From: Streptomyces sp. NK15101
GTDB taxonomy: Bacteria > Actinomycetota > Actinomycetes > Streptomycetales > Streptomycetaceae
Length of the DNA stretch: 32,725 nucleotides
Direction: 5' to 3'
Assembly (NCBI RefSeq): GCF_020400725.1
Contig: NZ_JAINVG010000087.1
Span: 1-32,725, forward strand
The notes beneath the pieces were generated by a model that worked only from the letters and a program-made list of their open reading frames with translations, searched no databases and had not been told where the DNA came from. Every line of letters begins with the position of its first letter. Within the stretch, counting starts at the first letter, position 1. Shown here piece by piece: positions 23,246-29,898 of the stretch. The position numbers and the translations under genes were made by a program.

Positions 23246-23647
23246 TCAGGACAGGACCTTGGCCTTGGCCTTCTCGAACTCCTCGGCCGTGATGGCGCCC
23301 TGCGCCTTGAGGTCGGCGAGTCGGGCCAACTCGTCGGTCGCGCTGCCGCCACCGCCGCCCTGCGTTCCGGCGGCCTTGCGGATGTACTCCTGGAACGCGG
23401 CCTCGTTCGCCTTCGCCTCCTTGACGTCCCGTTGCCCCATGCTCTTGCCGCGCGCGATGACGTACACCAGCACGCCGAGGTACGGGAGCAGGATGCAGAA
23501 GATCAGCCAGCCCGCCTTGCCCCAGCCGCTGAGGGAGTGGTCACGGAAGATGTCGGTGATCACCTTGAACAGCAGGAAGAGCCACATGATCCAGAGGAAG
23601 AACCACAGCATGGTCCAGAAGACGTTGAGGAGGGGGTAGTCGTCCAT
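23246..23647 (-). CDS. PLDc_N and SHOCT domain small membrane protein
   Basis: A 133-residue protein common in Streptomyces. Two hydrophobic segments (LLNVFWTMLWFFLWIMWLFLLFKVI at about 6-30 and WGKAGWLIFCILLPYLGVLVYVIARG at about 42-67) form the phospholipase-D-nuclease N-terminal type membrane hairpin. A charged helix (DVKEAKANEAAFQEYIRKAAG) and a Gly-rich linker follow. The C-terminus is a SHOCT motif, DELARLADLKAQGAITAEEFEKAKAKVL, a short oligomerisation element. Function is unknown; relatives are often stress-inducible. The ATG at 23647 has AGGA nearby. It lies back-to-back with the DUF6325 relic and 54 bp upstream of the frameshifted membrane-protein gene. Confidence 0.9.
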   Translation of the reverse strand: MDDYPLLNVFWTMLWFFLWIMWLFLLFKVITDIFRDHSLSGWGKAGWLIFCILLPYLGVLVYVIARGKSMGQRDVKEAKANEAAFQEYIRKAAGTQGGGGGSATDELARLADLKAQGAITAEEFEKAKAKVLS

Positions 23648-23794
23648 TCCTGCACACTCCGTTCCCGCGCGGACCGGTGGGAGGCCCGGCGATGCAGCGA
23701 GTCTCACCCGGCCCCCGTACGTCCGCACGTCGTGGCCCCGCGTGCGGGTCCCCCGCCGCCGTGCTCGGATGAGGGCCGCGGACCGCCGGAGCCG

Positions 23795-24226
23795 GTGCAC
23801 CACACGCCCGCGCGAAGCCGTGGACCGTACGAGGAGTATGGCGAGGCCACCGCCGAGATCGGGCCCGAGGTCGACCTGCTCGGTCCCGAGGCCGCGGCCG
23901 AGGCCGCCGAGACGCTCGAACCCGGTTCGTGCGCGCTGATGCTGCTCGTCGAGCACGTCCGGGCCGCGCGGGCGGCGGACGTGATCCGCGGGGCAGGCGG
24001 CCGGATCGCCGGGACGGTGCGCATCCCGTCCGACCTCGTCGAGGAGGCGCGGCGTGCTCGTCGTGAGGCCGTGGCCGCCGCGGCGGCCGGAAGGGACCGA
24101 CCGTGTTCCCGCGGCGACGCCCCCTCGTGCGAACGGTCGTCCGGCCCGTCGGCGCGCTCCTGCCGCACGGCGCCCTCGGGGAGCTCGCCGCGGCCGAGGG
24201 GGAAGCCGCCCGACACCGGACCGTGA
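23795..24226 (+). pseudogene. Truncated DUF6325-like gene remnant
   Basis: From about 23845 to 24090 the plus strand reads GPEVDLLGPEAAAEAAETLEPG, then ALMLLVEHVRAARAADVIRGAGG and IAGTVRIPSDLVEEARRARRE. This is the C-terminal half of the DUF6325 (DUF1269-like) proteins. The expected N-terminal half (opening GPVEYLVV-like, about 50-60 residues) is missing; only RGPYEEY stands in its place, as if an internal segment were deleted. GTG 23795, with GGAG nearby, is the only plausible start. After about 24100 the frame runs on without a natural stop into non-coding-like Ser/Pro/Arg sequence until 24226. I judge it a decayed gene, though a short functional product cannot be excluded. Confidence 0.5.
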
Positions 24227-24252
24227 GCGAACCTCTCGCGGTCCGAGGGTCC
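24103..24252 (+). pseudogene. Possible remnant of a small SHOCT-type gene
   Basis: GTG 24103 has GAAGGGA at good spacing and opens FPRRRPLVRTVVRPVGALL. This resembles the start of the small proteins (basic RRRPL opening, C-terminal SHOCT motif) that often sit beside DUF6325 genes. The expected second half is absent: the frame continues GALGELAAAEGEAARHR and then runs antisense into the peroxiredoxin gene without a proper end. It overlaps the DUF6325 remnant. The end given is where coding character fades, not a stop codon. Confidence 0.3.
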
Positions 24253-24259
24253 TGCCCGG

Positions 24260-24709
24260 TCAGGCGCCGCGCAGGGCCGCCAGCGCGCGGTCCGCGTGCG
24301 CGCTCATCCGCAGTTCGCTGCGGACCACCTCCCGGACCCGCCGGTCCTGGCCGATCACGAAGGTGACCCGCTTCGTCGGGGCGAGCGAGAACCCGCGCTT
24401 CACGCCGAACCGTTCCCGTATGGCGCCGTCCGTGTCGGACAGCAGGGGGTAGCCGAGCGAGTGCCGCTCGGCGAATTCCTGCTGCCGCTCCACCCCGTCG
24501 GAGCTGATGCCGACGGGCAGGGCGCCGACGGCACGGAACTCGGCCGCGAGGTCACGGAAGTGGCAGGCCTCGGCGGTGCAGCCCGGGGTGAGGGCAGCCG
24601 GGTAGAAGAAGAGGACGACCGGGCCTTCGGCGAGCAGGCCGGTCAACGAGCGCGGAGCACCCGTCTCGTCCGGAAGGCTGAAGTCCTCGACGAGGTCACC
24701 GACGTTCAT
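24260..24709 (-). CDS. bcp: Peroxiredoxin of the Bcp (PrxQ) type
   Basis: A 149-residue AhpC/TSA-fold thiol peroxidase. The peroxidatic Cys is C44 in the universal TPGCT motif and a candidate resolving Cys is C49, the C-x4-C spacing of atypical two-Cys Bcp proteins. The opening VGDLVEDFSLPDETGAPRSL and the FYPAALTPGCTAEACHFRD segment are typical. Arg is present in the conserved APTKRVTFVI region. It reduces hydroperoxides with thioredoxin as likely donor in the cytoplasm. ATG 24709 is preceded by GGAAT, a weak ribosome site. No regulator adjoins it; the PadR gene lies 62 bp upstream on the same strand. Confidence 0.93.
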   Translation of the reverse strand: MNVGDLVEDFSLPDETGAPRSLTGLLAEGPVVLFFYPAALTPGCTAEACHFRDLAAEFRAVGALPVGISSDGVERQQEFAERHSLGYPLLSDTDGAIRERFGVKRGFSLAPTKRVTFVIGQDRRVREVVRSELRMSAHADRALAALRGA

Positions 24710-24771
24710 TCCTGGCCCGCCCGATCCGTCCTTGTGTCGCCGCCGGCGCCTCCGGTGGCCGGGCGGTGACG

Positions 24772-25374
24772 TTACCGCAGAGTAGAGGCGGCGTCATCCC
24801 TCCGCGGCACCGCGTCGCGGGCGGCGGCGCGCCGGTCGAGCACGGCGAGGGCGCGCTCGCCCCACCGCAGGTTCTCCTCCTCGAAGAACCGCCCGCGCAT
24901 CAGCGTGAGGTACGGGCCGACCCGCTCCGCCTCGCCCAGATAGGTGTCCTCGTCCCTGCCGTCGAGCATCCGCTCCCGCAGCCGGTCGTAGCGGGCCAGC
25001 TTCGCCCGGGCCGTCTCCATCCGCTGGGCCACGAACTCGCGGACGGCCGCGGTGTCGCCCTCGTCGCAGGCCTGCACCTGCACCAGCAGCTCGTCGCGGA
25101 CGGCGCTCGGGCGCGGCGGTGCCGTCGTGTAGGCGGCCAGATCCTGTCTGCCGGATTCGGTGAGGCTGAACATCCGCTTGTTGGGGCGCCGTTCCTGCTC
25201 CACCACGCGGGCCGTGATCAGGCCGGCCTCGGCGAGTCGCTCCAGCTCGCGGTAGAGCTGCTGCGGGGTGGCGGCCCAGAAGTTGGCGACGGACACGTCG
25301 AAGATCTTGGCCAGGTCGTATCCGGAGGCCTCGCCCTCCAGGAGAGCTGCGAGGACGGCGTGCTTGAGGGACAT
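24772..25374 (-). CDS. PadR-family transcriptional regulator
   Basis: A 200-residue PadR regulator. The N-terminal winged helix (MSLKHAVLAALLEGEASGYDLAKIF...NFWAATPQQLYRELERLAEAGLI) has the ASGYDL and Q-LYRELERL residues of the family and a basic wing RRPNKRMFSLTESG. The C-terminal helical dimerisation domain (about 90-185) carries LVQVQACDEGDTAAVREFVAQR and YLTLMRGRFFEEENLRWGE. PadR proteins repress nearby genes and are released by small aromatic or lipophilic ligands. ATG 25374 is preceded by an AT-rich inverted repeat, probably its operator. The divergent SRPBCC gene 160 bp away is a candidate target. Confidence 0.93.
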   Translation of the reverse strand: MSLKHAVLAALLEGEASGYDLAKIFDVSVANFWAATPQQLYRELERLAEAGLITARVVEQERRPNKRMFSLTESGRQDLAAYTTAPPRPSAVRDELLVQVQACDEGDTAAVREFVAQRMETARAKLARYDRLRERMLDGRDEDTYLGEAERVGPYLTLMRGRFFEEENLRWGERALAVLDRRAAARDAVPRRDDAASTLR

Positions 25375-25393
25375 CCGGACACGCTAGCAGCAC

Positions 25394-25423
25394 GTTGAAT
25401 AGTTTCCTCCGCACCTAATCAAC
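25394..25423. promoter_or_regulatory. AT-rich inverted repeat, likely PadR operator
   Basis: GTTGAATA (25394-25401) and TAATCAAC (25416-25423) form an inverted repeat with one mismatch and 14-bp spacing, about 20-50 bp upstream of the PadR start. Such an AT-rich island stands out in this GC-rich DNA. It is positioned to repress padR and possibly the divergent gene. Confidence 0.5.
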
Positions 25424-25460
25424 CGACGGAGCACCCGGGTGTCGGACGGGGGATCCTCGC

Positions 25461-25490
25461 TGGCACGTCCGTCCGGCGCCTGCCTAGGGT
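25461..25490 (+). promoter_or_regulatory. Probable promoter of the SRPBCC gene
   Basis: TGGCAC (25461-25466) and TAGGGT (25485-25490) are separated by 18 bp, a good Streptomyces vegetative-type spacing. The start codon lies 45 bp downstream, leaving a leader of about 38 nt with GAGGGG as ribosome site. Confidence 0.5.
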
Positions 25491-25534
25491 GGAGAGGGGC
25501 AGGCCGCGGGGGAGCAGATCCGAGGGGCAACACG

Positions 25535-26020
25535 ATGGACAGCGACTCGTTCGTCTACACCACCTACATCCGGACCACCCCCGAGGAGCTATGGCAGGCG
25601 CTCACCGACCCGGAGCTCACGCGCCGCTACTGGGGCGTCGCCTTCGAGTCGGAGTGGACCCCGGGCGCGCCGATGGTCTGGGACGAGAACGGCCGCAGGA
25701 CCGAAGACCCCGAGCAGGTCGTCCTCGAGGCCGAGCCCGGCCGCCGCCTCTCGTACACCTGGCACACCTTCACGCCGGCCTGGGCGGAGGCGGTCCACCT
25801 CGAAGAGGAGGCGTACGAGCGGCTCACTCGCGAGCGCCGGTCCCGGGTCACCTTCGTGATCGAGCCGTCCGGCGACACGGTCAAGCTCACGGTCACCCAC
25901 GGGGACCTGGAACCCGACGGCACCATCAAGGAACTGATCGGCGAGGGCTGGCCCGCGCTGATCTCCAGCCTCAAGTCCCTTCTGGAGACCGGTGAGGAGC
26001 TTCCGGAACCGGCCCGCTGA
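25535..26020 (+). CDS. SRPBCC (AHSA1/START-like) domain protein
   Basis: A 161-residue single-domain SRPBCC protein of the AHSA1 type. It opens VYTTYIRTTPEELWQALTDPELTRRYWGVAFESEW, the classic beta-helix-helix start with the W-x-ALTDPE motif. It continues with GRRLSYTWHTF and VTFVIEPSGDTVKLTVTHGDL strands and ends in the long C-terminal helix (LIGEGWPALISSLKSLLETG). These form a hydrophobic ligand pocket. Such genes often pair with a small regulator, and here a PadR gene is divergent. Ligand and function are unknown. ATG 25535 follows GAGGGG with 8-nt spacing. The TGA stop lies in the first unit of the 20-bp repeat tract that follows. Confidence 0.9.
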   Translation: MDSDSFVYTTYIRTTPEELWQALTDPELTRRYWGVAFESEWTPGAPMVWDENGRRTEDPEQVVLEAEPGRRLSYTWHTFTPAWAEAVHLEEEAYERLTRERRSRVTFVIEPSGDTVKLTVTHGDLEPDGTIKELIGEGWPALISSLKSLLETGEELPEPAR

Positions 26021-26212
26021 CCCGGTCGCCGACCTCCTGACCCGGTCGTCGGCCTGCTGCCCCTGTCGCCGACCTGCCGTCCCTCTTTGTCGGCCCGCCG
26101 CCTCTCTCGACGGCCCGCTGACCTGATCGCCGGCCCGCTGCCCCCGTTGCCGGGCCGCCCGACCCGCTGGGCCGGCCTGCCGGGTTCGTCGCTCGTCCCG
26201 CTGACCCATTCG
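26017..26212. repeat. Degenerate 20-bp tandem repeat tract after the SRPBCC gene
   Basis: About nine and a half units of 20-22 bp with consensus near CTGACCCGGTCGCCGGCCCG. Units begin at 26017, 26037, 26057, 26077 (21 bp), 26098, 26118, 26138, 26158 (22 bp), 26180 (21 bp) and 26201. The stop codon of the SRPBCC gene is in the first unit. The unit length is not a codon multiple and no frame on either strand looks coding, so this is an intergenic repeat. The rest of the gap to 26330 holds only a short T-rich run near 26262 and the next gene's ribosome site. Confidence 0.75.
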
Positions 26213-26330
26213 AGTCGTCTCGCCCCCGACTCCGCCGCCACGCCCGGCGCCGTGATCATCTTTTTCTCCTTTCGTCCGCTTTGATGCTGCGGTCGGCACC
26301 GTCCGCCGACGCCACCGCCTGGAGGAGAGG

Positions 26331-27692
26331 GTGTCCGACGTGCCGTCACGCCGATACGCACGGGGGTGGGGAGCCCTCTCCCTCGCCGTCGGAGCGGTCC
26401 TCGTCAGCGCGGCGGCCCAGTCGCCGGACCGGGACACCGAACACGAGCAGCCGGCCGCCGCTTCCCACGACGTCACCGCCGTCGTCGCGGTGGACGGCTG
26501 CGCCGCCGGCGGAGGCCTCTGCTCCGACCCGCGCCACGCGGTCGTACTGGGCGGCGACCGCGTCCTCACGGGCCGCCCGTTCACGCTCGGCCCGAAGGCC
26601 ACCGGGCCCGTGGAGCTCGCGCTCCGCACCCCCGGGGTGCTCGCCGACGTCACCGTCACCGACCAACGCGGCCGCCGGATCGCCGGATCGCAGAGCGCGG
26701 ACCACACCCGGTGGACCAGTGCCGCACCCCTGCCGGCCGGAGCCCGGTACGCCGCCCGGCTCGTCGTCGACGGGACGGGGGCGGGCGGCGCGCACCGCGC
26801 CCGCCTCGACTTCCGGACCGCCCCGATGCCCGCCGGGGAGCGGCTGACCGTCACCTTCGGGCCCGGGGACGGCGGCACGTACGGGGTGGGCCGGCCGGTC
26901 ACCGCCGAGCTCAGCCGGCCCGTACCGGAGGACGATCCCGACGCCCGCCGCGCCGTGGAACGGGCCCTCGACGTCCGGTCCGAACCCCACGTCGAGGGCG
27001 CCTGGCACTGGGTCGACCCCACCACCCTCCACTACCGGCCCCGCACGTACTGGCCCGCCCACGCCACGGTCCGCGTCCACAGCGGCCTCGACGGGGCCCA
27101 CATCGGCGGCGGCCTCTACGGCGGCCCCTCACGCCCCCTCACGTTCACCACCGGCGCCAAGATCGAGGCCGTCACCGACGTCTCCGCCCACCGGATGGCC
27201 GTCTTCCGCGACGGGGAACTCCTGCGCATCCTCCCGGTCACCACCGGCAAGGCCGGCTACCGCACCCGGGGCGGCGTCAAGGTCGTCCTCGGCAAGGAGC
27301 CCCTCGTCCGCATGCGCGGCGACACCATCGGCATCAAGCGCGGCAGCACCGACTTCTACGACCTCAAGGTCCGCTGGGCCACCCGGGTGACCTGGAGCGG
27401 CGAGTACCTGCACGCCGCGCCCTGGTCGCTCGACGCGCAGGGCAGCGAGGACGTCAGCCACGGCTGCACGGGCATGAGCACCGAGGACGCCGCCTGGCTC
27501 TTCCGGACGGTGCGCGAGGGGGACCTCGTACGGGTCGTCAACGGGTACGGGAAGCCCATGACGCCCTTCGACAACGGCTTCGGCGACTGGAATCTCAGCT
27601 GGCCCGAGTGGCTCCGGGGCAGCGCCCTCGCCACGGACGCCACCGGCTCCGCGGTCGGGCCGGCCGCGGGTGGGCTGAGCCCGACACTCTGA
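26331..27692 (+). CDS. L,D-transpeptidase (Ig-like plus YkuD domains)
   Basis: A 453-residue exported peptidoglycan cross-linking enzyme. An N-terminal hydrophobic segment (WGALSLAVGAVLVSAAAQS, about 12-30) acts as signal or anchor; no lipobox Cys is present. Ig-like domains cover about 45-290 (including VTFGPGDGGTYGVGRPVTAELS and YWPAHATVRVHSGL). The YkuD catalytic domain (about 295-420) contains GEYLHAAPWS and SHGCTGMS with nucleophile C379 and the HxxPW His. It would form 3-3 cross-links in the cell wall. GTG 26331 has GGAGG at 5 nt; another GTG at 26340 is less well spaced. A Ser/Gly/Ala tail ends the protein. Confidence 0.94.
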   Translation: MSDVPSRRYARGWGALSLAVGAVLVSAAAQSPDRDTEHEQPAAASHDVTAVVAVDGCAAGGGLCSDPRHAVVLGGDRVLTGRPFTLGPKATGPVELALRTPGVLADVTVTDQRGRRIAGSQSADHTRWTSAAPLPAGARYAARLVVDGTGAGGAHRARLDFRTAPMPAGERLTVTFGPGDGGTYGVGRPVTAELSRPVPEDDPDARRAVERALDVRSEPHVEGAWHWVDPTTLHYRPRTYWPAHATVRVHSGLDGAHIGGGLYGGPSRPLTFTTGAKIEAVTDVSAHRMAVFRDGELLRILPVTTGKAGYRTRGGVKVVLGKEPLVRMRGDTIGIKRGSTDFYDLKVRWATRVTWSGEYLHAAPWSLDAQGSEDVSHGCTGMSTEDAAWLFRTVREGDLVRVVNGYGKPMTPFDNGFGDWNLSWPEWLRGSALATDATGSAVGPAAGGLSPTL

Positions 27693-27772
27693 ACGGAACC
27701 GGTCCGTCCCTCCCGGCCGCCCCTCGGTGATACTGACGTCCTGCCCGTTCCCGCCGACCACAGGGAGCTCCG

Positions 27773-28102
27773 ATGCCGGACGTCACCAAGGTCGAGGTCG
27801 GGGACGCGACGCTCTTCGTGGAGGCGCGACGGCTCGGCCCGGAGCCGGATCCCGAAGGGCCCGATCCGGGCCTGGAGGGGCTCGGCGGCCGCCTCCCCGA
27901 CCTGTCGGGCGTCACCGAGGCCCTCTCCGCCTTCGCCGGACGGATCGGCGAGTCGCTCCATCAGGCCGCCCCCGACCGCGCGACCGTCGAGTTCGGCTGC
28001 CAGCTCGGCCTGGACGCGGGCAGGCTCACCGCCCTCGTCGTGCAGGGCGGCGCGAACGCGAGCCTGCGCGTGACCCTCGAATGGACGAAGGCGCCCGGCT
28101 GA
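27773..28102 (+). CDS. Trypsin-co-occurring domain 1 (Trypco1, CU044_2847 family) protein
   Basis: A 109-residue protein consisting of one Trypco1-type domain. It opens VTKVEVGDATLFVEARRL, continues with a helix (VTEALSAFAGRIGESLHQAA) and ends with the family signature, RATVEFGCQLGLDAGRLTAL followed by QGGANASLRVTLEW. Comparative studies place this domain beside trypsin-like proteases and other effector modules of predicted conflict systems, as a recognition or adaptor part. Here no protease, ATPase or effector gene adjoins: the L,D-transpeptidase gene is 80 bp upstream and the transporter genes converge 24 bp downstream. AGGGAG precedes ATG 27773 at 5 nt. Function in this orphan setting is unknown. 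Confidence 0.85.
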   Translation: MPDVTKVEVGDATLFVEARRLGPEPDPEGPDPGLEGLGGRLPDLSGVTEALSAFAGRIGESLHQAAPDRATVEFGCQLGLDAGRLTALVVQGGANASLRVTLEWTKAPG

Positions 28103-28126
28103 CCGATCGGGAGGGCCGGCGCCCCC

Positions 28127-28942
28127 TCACACCCGTCCGCCGCCCGGCGTGTCCGAGGAGAGCCGCTGGGCCGCGTAGATCGGGACCACCGAGAGCAGGA
28201 CGAGTGCCGCCGCCACCACGTTCACCACCGGGGCCTGCTGAGGGCGGGTCATGTTGTCGAAGATCCACACCGGCAGGGTCCGCACCCCGGGCCCCGCCGT
28301 GAACGTCGTCACCACGATCTCGTCGAAGGACAGCGCGAAGGCGAGCAGCCCGCCCGCGAGCAGCGCCGAGCGCAGCAGCGGGAAGGTGATGTCCCGGAAG
28401 ACGCGGAACGTGTGCGCCCCCAGGTCCATCGCCGCCTCCTCGTACGAGCCGGGCAGCCGCCGCAGCCGTGCCACCACGTTGTTGAAGACGACCACGATGC
28501 AGAAGGTGGCGTGGCCCACGACCACCGTGAACATCCCGAGGCCGACGCCGAGGGGTTCCAGGACCGTGCCGAAGGCCGAGTTGAGCGCGATGCCCGTGAC
28601 GATGCCGGGCAGCGCGATCGGCAGCACCACCGCGAAGGAGACGGCCTCCCGCCCGAAGAAGGCGTACCGCTGCACCGCGAAGGCGATGAGCGTGCCGAGC
28701 ACCAGGGCCACCGCCGTCGCCGCGAGCCCCGCCCGGACCGAGGTCCACAGCGCCTCGCGGGCGCCCTCGTTGTCCCAGGCCGCCGCCCACCAGTCGAGCG
28801 TGAGGCCGGGCGGCGGCCAGCTCGCCGAGCGGTCCGGGTTGAGCGAGCCGAGCAGGACGAGCAGCAGCGGCAGGTAGATCGCCGCGAAGCCGAGGCCGGC
28901 CGCGGTGCGCAGCGCGATCCGCGCGGGACGGGAGAGGTTCAT
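28127..28942 (-). CDS. potC: Polyamine-type ABC transporter permease (PotC-like)
   Basis: A 271-residue inner-membrane permease with about six helices, starting with IALRTAAGLGFAAIYLPLLLVLLGSL. The cytoplasmic EAA loop, YEEAAMDLGAHTFRVFRDITFPLL (about 175-198), contacts the ATPase. The layout and the DEIVVTTFTAGPGVRTLPVWIF segment match PotC of spermidine/putrescine importers. ATG 28942 has GGAAGGA nine bases upstream; an open extension to 28984 lies mostly in the preceding permease gene. It is the last gene of the four-gene operon. Substrate is inferred only from family resemblance. Confidence 0.92.
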   Translation of the reverse strand: MNLSRPARIALRTAAGLGFAAIYLPLLLVLLGSLNPDRSASWPPPGLTLDWWAAAWDNEGAREALWTSVRAGLAATAVALVLGTLIAFAVQRYAFFGREAVSFAVVLPIALPGIVTGIALNSAFGTVLEPLGVGLGMFTVVVGHATFCIVVVFNNVVARLRRLPGSYEEAAMDLGAHTFRVFRDITFPLLRSALLAGGLLAFALSFDEIVVTTFTAGPGVRTLPVWIFDNMTRPQQAPVVNVVAAALVLLSVVPIYAAQRLSSDTPGGGRV

Positions 28943-28964
28943 CGGTCGCGGTCCTTCCGGCCGG

Positions 28965-29888
28965 TCACAGGCTGCGCAGCGCACCGGAGCGCCGCACCGC
29001 GAGCAGGTACACCACGATGACGGCGACCGGCACGGTGCCGAGCGCGGCCGCCAGCGGCAGGTTCAGGGTGACGTTGGAGTAGACGAGGTTGCCGATCAGC
29101 TGGGTCTTGCCGCCGACGATCTGCACGGTGATGTAGTCGCCGAGGCTCAGGGAGAAGGTGAAGACGGACCCCGCGGCCACCGCCGGCCACACCAGCGGCA
29201 GCACCACCGAGACGAAGGTCCGCCAGGTCCTCGCCCCCAGGTCCGCCGAGGCGTTCAGGAGGTTGTCGGGGAGCTGGACGAGTGCGGTGTGGATGGGCAG
29301 CGCCATGTACGGCAGCCAGAGGTACGTCAGGACGAGCACCGTCGCCGTGAGCCCGTACCCCGGTCCGCTCAGGCCGAACGGCCGCAGCGCCCAGTCGAGC
29401 GGTCCCCCTTCGGAGAGGATGAGCCGCCACGCGTACACCTTCACGAGGTAGCCGGCCCACAGCGGCATGAGCAGCGCCACCACGAACAGCGGACGGCGGC
29501 GCGGGTGCGCGACCCGCGCCGTGTAGAAGGCGAGGGGGAAGGCGATGACGGCGCAGAGCGCGGTCACGGCCAGGGCGACGCCGATGGTGCGCAGGGCGAC
29601 CGTGCGGTAGACGGGGGAGCCGACGAGTTCCTCGAAGTTCTGCGAGGTCCAGATCCGGACGACCTCGGAGGTGAAGGCGTCGGTCGACCAGAAGGCGGAG
29701 AGGAACAGTGCCGCGAGGGAGCCGAGGTAGGCGAGGACCAGCCAGAGCAGCGGGGCGGTGAGCAGGGCGGCGAGGCGCAGCCGGGGCCGCCGGTGCAGGG
29801 CCCCGGCGAGCCGCCGGACGGCACCGCGGCCGGGCCCGGCGGTTCGCGTCGCGGACTCGGGGGAGAGCCCGGGGGAGAGTGCGGTCAT
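28965..29888 (-). CDS. potB: Polyamine-type ABC transporter permease (PotB-like)
   Basis: A 307-residue permease with a short cytoplasmic N-tail (Ser/Pro/Arg-rich, 1-35) and about six membrane helices. The first is LRLAALLTAPLLWLVLAYLGSLAALFLSAFW. The EAA loop is ASADLGARTWRTFVSVVLPLVWPAV (about 208-232), followed by FTFSLSLGDYITVQIVGG as in PotB. It forms the channel with the PotC-like partner. ATG 29888 lies 10 bp after the stop of the binding-protein gene; a longer open frame to 30074 overlaps that gene and is rejected. The gap to potC is 22 bp. Confidence 0.93.
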   Translation of the reverse strand: MTALSPGLSPESATRTAGPGRGAVRRLAGALHRRPRLRLAALLTAPLLWLVLAYLGSLAALFLSAFWSTDAFTSEVVRIWTSQNFEELVGSPVYRTVALRTIGVALAVTALCAVIAFPLAFYTARVAHPRRRPLFVVALLMPLWAGYLVKVYAWRLILSEGGPLDWALRPFGLSGPGYGLTATVLVLTYLWLPYMALPIHTALVQLPDNLLNASADLGARTWRTFVSVVLPLVWPAVAAGSVFTFSLSLGDYITVQIVGGKTQLIGNLVYSNVTLNLPLAAALGTVPVAVIVVYLLAVRRSGALRSL

Positions 29889-29898
29889 GGCGCCGGGG

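Noticed and set aside
26250..26280. Intrinsic terminator at the T-rich stretch before the L,D-transpeptidase gene
   Set aside because: The preceding inverted repeat is only about four base pairs with mismatches, too weak to support a call.
25627..26361. Minus-strand open frame covering the 20-bp repeats after the SRPBCC gene
   Set aside because: The 20-bp period is not a codon multiple, the predicted protein is Arg/Gly/Ser low complexity, and it overlaps the real SRPBCC gene.
27693..27707. Small hairpin ACGGA/TCCGT after the L,D-transpeptidase gene as a terminator
   Set aside because: A five-base stem without a T-tract is not enough to support termination.
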